Shown piece after piece: positions 58,896 through 64,000 of a DNA stretch of 64,000 nt; the first letter of the stretch is position 1, and every line of letters begins with the position of its first letter. The position numbers and the translations under genes were made by a program. The stretch is from Aldrovandia affinis (Eukaryota > Chordata > Actinopteri > Notacanthiformes > Halosauridae). The stretch is from assembly GCA_029706075.1 (NCBI GenBank), contig JAINUG010000031.1:1550001-1614000 (forward strand), given 5' to 3'. The notes under the pieces were generated by a model, which made no database searches, was not told the origin of the DNA, and saw nothing but the letters and a program-made list of their open reading frames with translations.

Positions 58896-60471
58896 CAGCT
58901 CTGGGAAAAAAATAAGAGACTACTGCAAAATTATCAGTTTTTCTGGTTTTACTATTTATAGGTATGTGTTTGAGTAAAAATGAACATTTTTGTTTTATTC
59001 TATAAACTACTGACAACATTTCTCCCAAATTCCAAATAAAAATATTGTCATTTAGAGCATTTATTTGCAGAAAATGACAACTGGTCAAAAAAGATGGTGT
59101 TTTCAGACCTTTAATAATGTAAACAACACAATACTAATGTTTTAACTTAGGAACTCAATTTTGGTGGAATAACCCTGATTTGCAATCACAGCTTTCATGC
59201 GTCTTGGCATGCTCTCCACAAGTCTTTCACATTGCTGTTGGGTGACTTTATGCCACTCCTGGTGCAAAAATTCAAGCAGCTCAGCTTTGTTTGATAGCTT
59301 TTGTTTGACCATCCATCTTCCTCTTGATCACATTCCAGAGGTTTTTAATGGGGTTCAGGTCTGGAGATTGGGCTGGCCATGACAGGGTCTTGATCTGATG
59401 GTCCTCCATCCACACCTTGATTGACCTGGCTGTGTGGCATGGAGCATTGTCCTGCTGGAAAAACCAATCCTCAGAGTTGGGGAACATTGTCAGAGCAGAA
59501 GGAAGCAAGTTTTCTTCCAGGATAACCTTGTACGTGGCTTGATTCATGTGTCCTTCACAAAGACAAATCTGCCCTATTCCAGCCTTGGTGAAGCACCCCC
59601 AGATCATCACCGATCCTCCACCAAATTTCACAGTGGGTGCGAAAAACACTGTGGCTTGTAGGCCTCTCCAGGTCTCCGTCTAACCATTAGATGACCAGGT
59701 GTTAGGCAAAGCTGAAAATGTGACTCATCAGAGAAGATGACCTTACTCCAGTCCTACGGTCCAATCCTTGTGGTCTTTTGCAAACCTCAACCTGGCTCTT
59801 CTTTGCTTCTCATTGATGAAGAGTTTTTTTCTACCTTTGCACGACTTCAGCCCTGCCCCTATGAGCCTGTTTCGAACCGTCCTCGCCGTGCACCCCAGCT
59901 GCCATTTGCCATTCTTTTTGTAGGTCACTTGATGTCCATCCTATGGTTGTTGAGTGACATTCGAATGAGTTGGCGGTCATCCCGGTCAGTAGAGTTGTTT
60001 TCGCCCTCTGCCAGTCTGTAGCTTTGTCTGCTGCTTGACCTTGTTCTTATGAACCGCGGTCTTTGAAATTTGAAGGATAGAAGCAACCTTACGCTCACTG
60101 TATCCCTCTGCCAGTAAAGCCAGAATTGAACCCTTCTTTTCCTCACTCAAAACGTTTCTTTTCAACTCTTTTGGCATGGTCAATAGTTATTTTTTGATTC
60201 CAATTACTTTTGAGGTACTACTAGCACTGTTTTTTTGCCATCTAGCTGGTCCTATTGCAAGAGGATAGTGATGACCACAGCAGTGGTTTTTATACTTTTC
60301 CTCGTTAAATAACATTTGGTTCAGGTGATCACCTAATCAGTACTTCATTAAGTAGAATGAGGTGTGCTTGTGTTGGAATTCAACAGACACTGGAATGGAA
60401 TGGCTGCCATACATGTAGAGATGCTGATTTAAGAAAAATTTGGAGTGGTCTCTTAATTTTTCCCAGAGCTG
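58896..60471 (-). mobile_element. Near full-length young Tc1-like transposon (Tc1 copy 4)
   Basis: The element is 1576 bp with ends CAGCTCTGGGAAAAA on the left and TTTTTCCCAGAGCTG on the right, between TA dinucleotides (58894-58895 and 60472-60473). The sequence reads very close to a family I know as abundant across fishes. It lies inside the L2 LINE and so entered last. It is structurally complete, but its transposase gene is damaged. Confidence 0.95.
59281..60183 (-). pseudogene. Tc1-type transposase, DD34E class, inactive
   Basis: The start MTMPKELKRNVLSEEKKGSI lies at 60183. The first helix-turn-helix follows (SERKVASILQISKTAV), then TARTVRNRLIGAGL near 59880. The central part has FSDESHF near 59725 (first aspartate), GGGSVMIWGCF near 59610 and WFFQQDNAPCHTA near 59460 (second aspartate). 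The third catalytic position is in NPIKNLW near 59345, where the family has NPIENLW, so the glutamate is replaced by lysine (AAA for GAA). The frames are also split in at least two places. The gene is otherwise close to family length, about 300 residues. Confidence 0.92.
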
Positions 60472-61529
60472 TATATATATATATATATATTTTTTTAAAT
60501 ATATAAATATGAGGAGTAAGCAGGGATACATTAAGTATTGAGCAAGTAGGCAGTGGTGATGTACAGAATTCAGTGATAGTGGAGTCTGAAAAGGTGGGTT
60601 TTGAGTCTTGCGGAAGATCGCAAGTGATTCCGCGGTCCTGACCGGCGGAAAGTCGTTCCACCACCGAGGGGTTAGGACAGAGAAGAGGCGAGACCGCAAG
60701 GAGCAGCTGCCGGGCGCCCGGAGGTCAGTTTGCCCGAGGAGGCGAGGCGGAGGGGTCTGGCTGGGGTGTAGGGTGTGATGAGTGTCGGGGTAAGGGGGAG
60801 CAGTTCCTCTAGCTGCTTGAAAAGCAAGCACCAGTGATTTGAATCTGATGCGTGCTGCGATGGGGAACCAGTGCAGAGAGGAGAGTAGAGGGGTGACGTG
60901 GGTGAACTTTGGTTGATTGAACACCAGACGTGCCACAGCATTCTGGACTAGTTGCAGTGGCTTGATGGCACAGGCCGGTAGGCCTGCCAGCAAGGAATTG
61001 CAGTAGTCCAGACATGAGATCACCAGGGCCTGGACCAGGATTTGAGTGGCCTCTTGGGTGAGGAATGGTCGGATCCTCCGGATATTGTGGAGTGAGAATT
61101 GGCAGGTCTGGGTGATCGCTGCGCCCAAGAAGCACAGCTGGTCAACCAGGGTCACTCCTCAAGACTGTTTGGTTGGCAGGTTGGGATGGAGACATTGGAG
61201 CCTTCCACGGTGATTGAAGCATCAGTAATCGGGGAGCCCGTTGCTGGGATGAAGAGCAGCTCAGTCTTCCCCAGGTTCAACTTCAGCTGGTGGGTAGACA
61301 TCCAGGCAGAGATGTCAGCCAGGCATGCAGAGATCCGTGCCGGGACCTGGGTCTCAGATGGAGAGAAGGAGAGAAAGAGTTGTATCATGTCAACATGGAC
61401 CAGAATCTCTCAGGAATGTTTCCAGCACCTTGTTGAATCCATGCCACGAAGAATCCAGTCTGTTCTGGGGGCAAAGGGTGGTCCTACCCAGTACTAGAAA
61501 GGTGTACCTAATAAAGTGGCCACTGAGTG

Positions 61530-63473
61530 TATATTACTGCTGTGGGGATTGATTTAGTATAGTTTGTTTTTGGTGCCTTGGAAGTAGTGTTTTTCTTGTT
61601 TGTTTTGTGTCAGTTCCTTGGTTTTGTGTTCCACCCGAGTTTTCTTATTTTGCTCCTCTTGTGCTGAAGTTGAAAGTTGGGTGGTCTGTCAAATGAACTT
61701 GTGTGTCTCTGCTGGTCATTTTCAATTGAATGTCTTTTGTACTAGGTCGATCCACCACTGTTCAAAGTATCCCATCAATACATTTGGACATTTAAATTAA
61801 ACTATTATTAAAGACCATAATTTTATCATTTCAATTGTAATATTTTGATAAATGTACAGCATTTAGGAGTCTTCTGTTACTTGATCCCTCCAATAAGGGG
61901 ATAATTAATAATCGGCCGTAGCCAAAATGAGAGCGGCTGCACCTTAAATTTGACGGTACCCTATTTGCTTATTAACAGCCGGCTCACATTGTTATGAAGT
62001 GTGCACCACGGCACCGCAAGATACAGATTATCAGTGCGCACAATGTGGGTAATGTCAACAGCCTGATCAAACAGGAGCAATCTCTGTTTTTAAGGTAGAA
62101 TGGAGACGAGTTTTGGCTCTGAACGACGGTGACGCCTGGCGCTCAGTCATCCTGTTTCCTTTGTGACGCGATGTTTCAAAGTCTAACCGCTTCAGTAAAG
62201 AGGCAGCGAGGTTTCAGAGGAACACTACTGGATTTCTTCCCCACTGTGTTTAACAGCAGAGGTTAATCAGTGAGAGCAACACTCCTTAAAGGATGTTGTC
62301 ATCGGGTTTGCAACAAATGGAATTATCACAGCTGGGACTTGCACTTCATATGTTATTTAAGCATTAATGAAAAGTGTTGACATTTGGAACCATTGACAAA
62401 TCTTGTGTTTGTTGTTGCTGCTGTTTTTGACAGAAATGAGAGTGTCTAAATGAAACATGCCACCCGGTCTTTAAAATCGGAGCGTTGTATTGACACTTTA
62501 TGCACCAATTTCAATATTGCAAGGTTTCTTGCTTCATTAGAGATGTTTCATCATGGAGCTTCATCTCGGATGTTTCCTCTTATAGGAATTCCCCAGCAGG
62601 GAATTTTATAAATGTAGTGTTTCTTTTTTTTCAGGGTTTTTGTTCTCCTGTTCATGTTACCCACTCTGCACGTGGTGTTTTGTTACCACACATTAGATGA
62701 AATTGGGTTTTCATCAAGATGATCGCCAATGCCTCAGATCCTGTGATTCAGTAAGCTTTGTGTGCTGTAACACAGCTTTTATAGCTACTATTTGAGCTCA
62801 TGAAGGATGCCTGCTTCAAAAGCCTGCCTGTAGTTCAAATTGAAGGTTTAGTAAAACGCATGCATTAAGCGGCGCAGTGCTTCACGTCACTCACGCTTCA
62901 AGCCCGCCTGTCCCCGCTCTGAGAATGCGGCACGTCAGTCATGTGCTGTTGGAAGCAAACCCTCGCGGAGCCTAATTAGCAGGGCGAAGGTGTCAAGCGG
63001 CAGCGATCCGCTTTAGCGCGCGGCGGCGGCGGATTGGGAGGAGATCTCCGCGCACGGAAGGGAGCTGTCAGCCCCCGGAGGGAGGCGCGGCGCGCCGTGA
63101 ACAGGCCGGACGGGACGTCTGCTCGTCTGTCACCGAGCCCTCGGCAGCAGGTGGAGCACGTGTTGGAATCGTCGGGGCCAGACAGCTGCGCCGGGCCTCA
63201 TCAGCATTCCGCACAGACAGCGTATTGATTGTCGCGTCGAGAGCGGGCGCTATGACATGATTACCTATTATGAGCCAATTGATTGCCTTCTGATTGGCTG
63301 GACTCCTGTGGGAGATGCATCAGGTTCTCAGCCGTCTGCAACCCATCCGTCAAGCGGAGGCAGCGCGCAGGCAGGAGGCGTGCAGCCCTCCAGAGTACAG
63401 CCACTCAGAGACTGGCACGGCGTCGCTATGGTGAACCTTACCAGGGCAGGAACCAATCAGCGGCCTTGTAGGT
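61530..63473. other. rybp: rybp intron 2, CpG-rich patch, no gene seen
   Basis: I recognise no exon. A CG-dense patch at about 62990-63210, including GCGCGCGGCGGCGGCGG, gives open frames without recognised domains. Confidence 0.45.
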
Positions 63474-63658
63474 CATTATATTACATTACAGGCATTTAGC
63501 AGACACTCTTACCCAGAGCGACTTGCACAGTACATTTCTTTGTTGTCCAGCTGAACTATTTATTCAGCCTGATATTTGCTGAAGCAATTCAGGTTAGGTA
63601 CCTTGCTCAAGGGTACAATGCCCCGCCTGGGAATCAAACCTGCAACCTGTGGACCTGC
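63474..63658 (-). mobile_element. tRNA-derived SINE with L2-type tail, head truncated
   Basis: On the minus strand the B-box region GGTTTGATTCCC is followed by the domain CCTTGAGCAAGGTACCTAAC and the tail GCAAGTCGCTCTGGGTAAGA, then GTGTCTGCTAAATGCC. It is the same family as 21984-22214. The A-box half of the tRNA head is missing. No clear target duplication was found. Confidence 0.88.
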
Positions 63659-64000
63659 CCATAAATTGCACACTATTCTGGTCAAATGTGACACTGGCAG
63701 GCATCACAAACTAATCACTGCAGGCAAATCTTAGTTGACATGCGGGGTTGGAAATGGATTCCTTTACTTATAGGTGACACCGTTTATTTGTACATGTATA
63801 TGAATGTATGAAATACAGCAAAAATGCTCGTACTTTGTCACATCCATCTGTATGTCACTCCTGCAGGTTGTTATCAGTGCAGTCGCATTCTCTACACAGT
63901 GTTGCATGTTAGTTCCTGGTCCATAGAAGTTGACTGCAAAAAGATGAGGAAGTAGTGCATTGAAATCAGGAAGGAAAGTCTGGCTTGGTGTTGACTTTGG
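63659..64000. other. rybp: rybp intron 2, end of window, no feature seen
   Basis: No exon or repeat is recognised in the last 342 bases. Confidence 0.45.

Larger units (their letters stand above)
58704..61382 (-). mobile_element. L2 LINE, 5'-truncated, with UnaL2-type 3' tail
   Basis: On the minus strand, 61382 down to about 60550 holds the C-terminal part of the reverse transcriptase. LSTHQLKLNLGKTE-like sequence, seen as MSTHQLKLNLGKTELLFIP, comes first. CLDYCNSLLAGLP, LQLVQNAVARLVF and TPLLSSLHWFPIAARIRFK follow in another frame, so there is a frameshift near 61150. The 3' end at 58704-58770 reads TGTAAGTCGCTCTGGATAAG, then GCATCTGCTAAATGC. The insertion duplicated TATCAT (58698-58703 and 61383-61388). 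A Tc1 element (58896-60471) interrupts the 3' UTR. The catalytic palm motifs are lost by truncation. Confidence 0.92.
57826..61497 (+). pseudogene. Tc1-type transposase of the old element, split by an L2 insertion
   Basis: The N-terminal part near 57840-57960 has GARRCGVSISETANLMGFS and a helix-turn-helix-like VSRVYREW. The middle part has [10 protein letters not shown] near 58245 (first catalytic aspartate). The next has YFQQDNVPCHKA near 58490 (second aspartate) and SPDLSPIEHLWD near 58600 (glutamate). The last segment, beyond the L2, is STWTRISQECFQHLVESMPR (61390-61450). The catalytic residues survive, but at least one frame change and the L2 insertion break it. Confidence 0.9.
56205..61529 (+). 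mobile_element. Old Tc1-like transposon, host of nested insertions (Tc1 copy 3)
   Basis: The right end reads GTACCTAATAAAGTGGCCAC followed by TGAGTG and TA. The left end is decayed but keeps GTACACCTACTCGTTAATGC and the following CCAATCATGTGGCAGCAACT. Without its insertions the element would be about 1.2 kb. It is split by a solo LTR (56352-57820) and by an L2 LINE (58704-61382). It must be the oldest element in the cluster. The left limit is approximate. Confidence 0.9.

Noticed and set aside
1-64000. CRISPR arrays, rRNA genes and bacterial-type operons
   Set aside because: None was found. The tandem repeats present are microsatellites and minisatellites of a vertebrate genome.

Overview
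The window looks like nuclear DNA from a ray-finned (teleost) fish. It has spliced host exons, many DNA transposons of the Tc1/mariner and hAT groups, LINEs of the CR1/L2 group, and tRNA-derived SINEs that share the L2 3' stem-loop. There are no bacterial-style operons. The L2/SINE tail resembles that of eel UnaL2, which weakly suggests an early-branching teleost, but the sequence alone does not fix the species.

Only two host genes can be supported, both on the + strand. The final coding exon of shq1 (H/ACA snoRNP assembly factor) lies at 16852-17494, with its 3' UTR and an AATAAA signal at 18038. About 24 kb downstream are exons 1 and 2 of rybp (Polycomb PRC1 subunit), at 42494-42519 and 43089-43214. 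The same order and orientation, SHQ1 then RYBP, is known in human. Bases 1-16851 are therefore probably the last shq1 intron, 18.06-42.3 kb the intergenic region, and 43.2-64 kb the start of rybp intron 2, whose next exon lies beyond the window.

The rest is mainly a record of transposition. In the shq1 intron: a 1.57-kb Tc1 element beside a SINE, a short hAT element with a perfect 8-bp target duplication, a probable solo LTR, a minisatellite interrupted by a SINE, and a 2-kb CR1/L2-type LINE interrupted by another SINE. In the intergenic region: a LINE interrupted by a SINE and flanked by a Tc1 remnant, a short mariner-like element, a SINE with a perfect 13-bp duplication, a degenerate satellite-like tract interrupted by a hAT-type MITE, a GC-rich SINE-like repeat and a LINE fossil. 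These are followed by about 8 kb (34.4-42.3 kb) with no recognisable transposon before the rybp promoter. In rybp intron 2: a CACTA-like DNA transposon with an unfamiliar protein and a SINE inside it (52830-54826), and a three-level nest at 56.2-61.5 kb, where an old Tc1 element holds a solo LTR and an L2 LINE, and the L2 holds a younger Tc1 element.

No CRISPR array, rRNA, genuine tRNA gene or intact virus-like element was seen. The best candidates for something not yet described are the CACTA-like element with its odd protein family and the SINE family with a CTCCCAATTT-type tail, present here in two copies. All calls come from reading the sequence; no database was searched.
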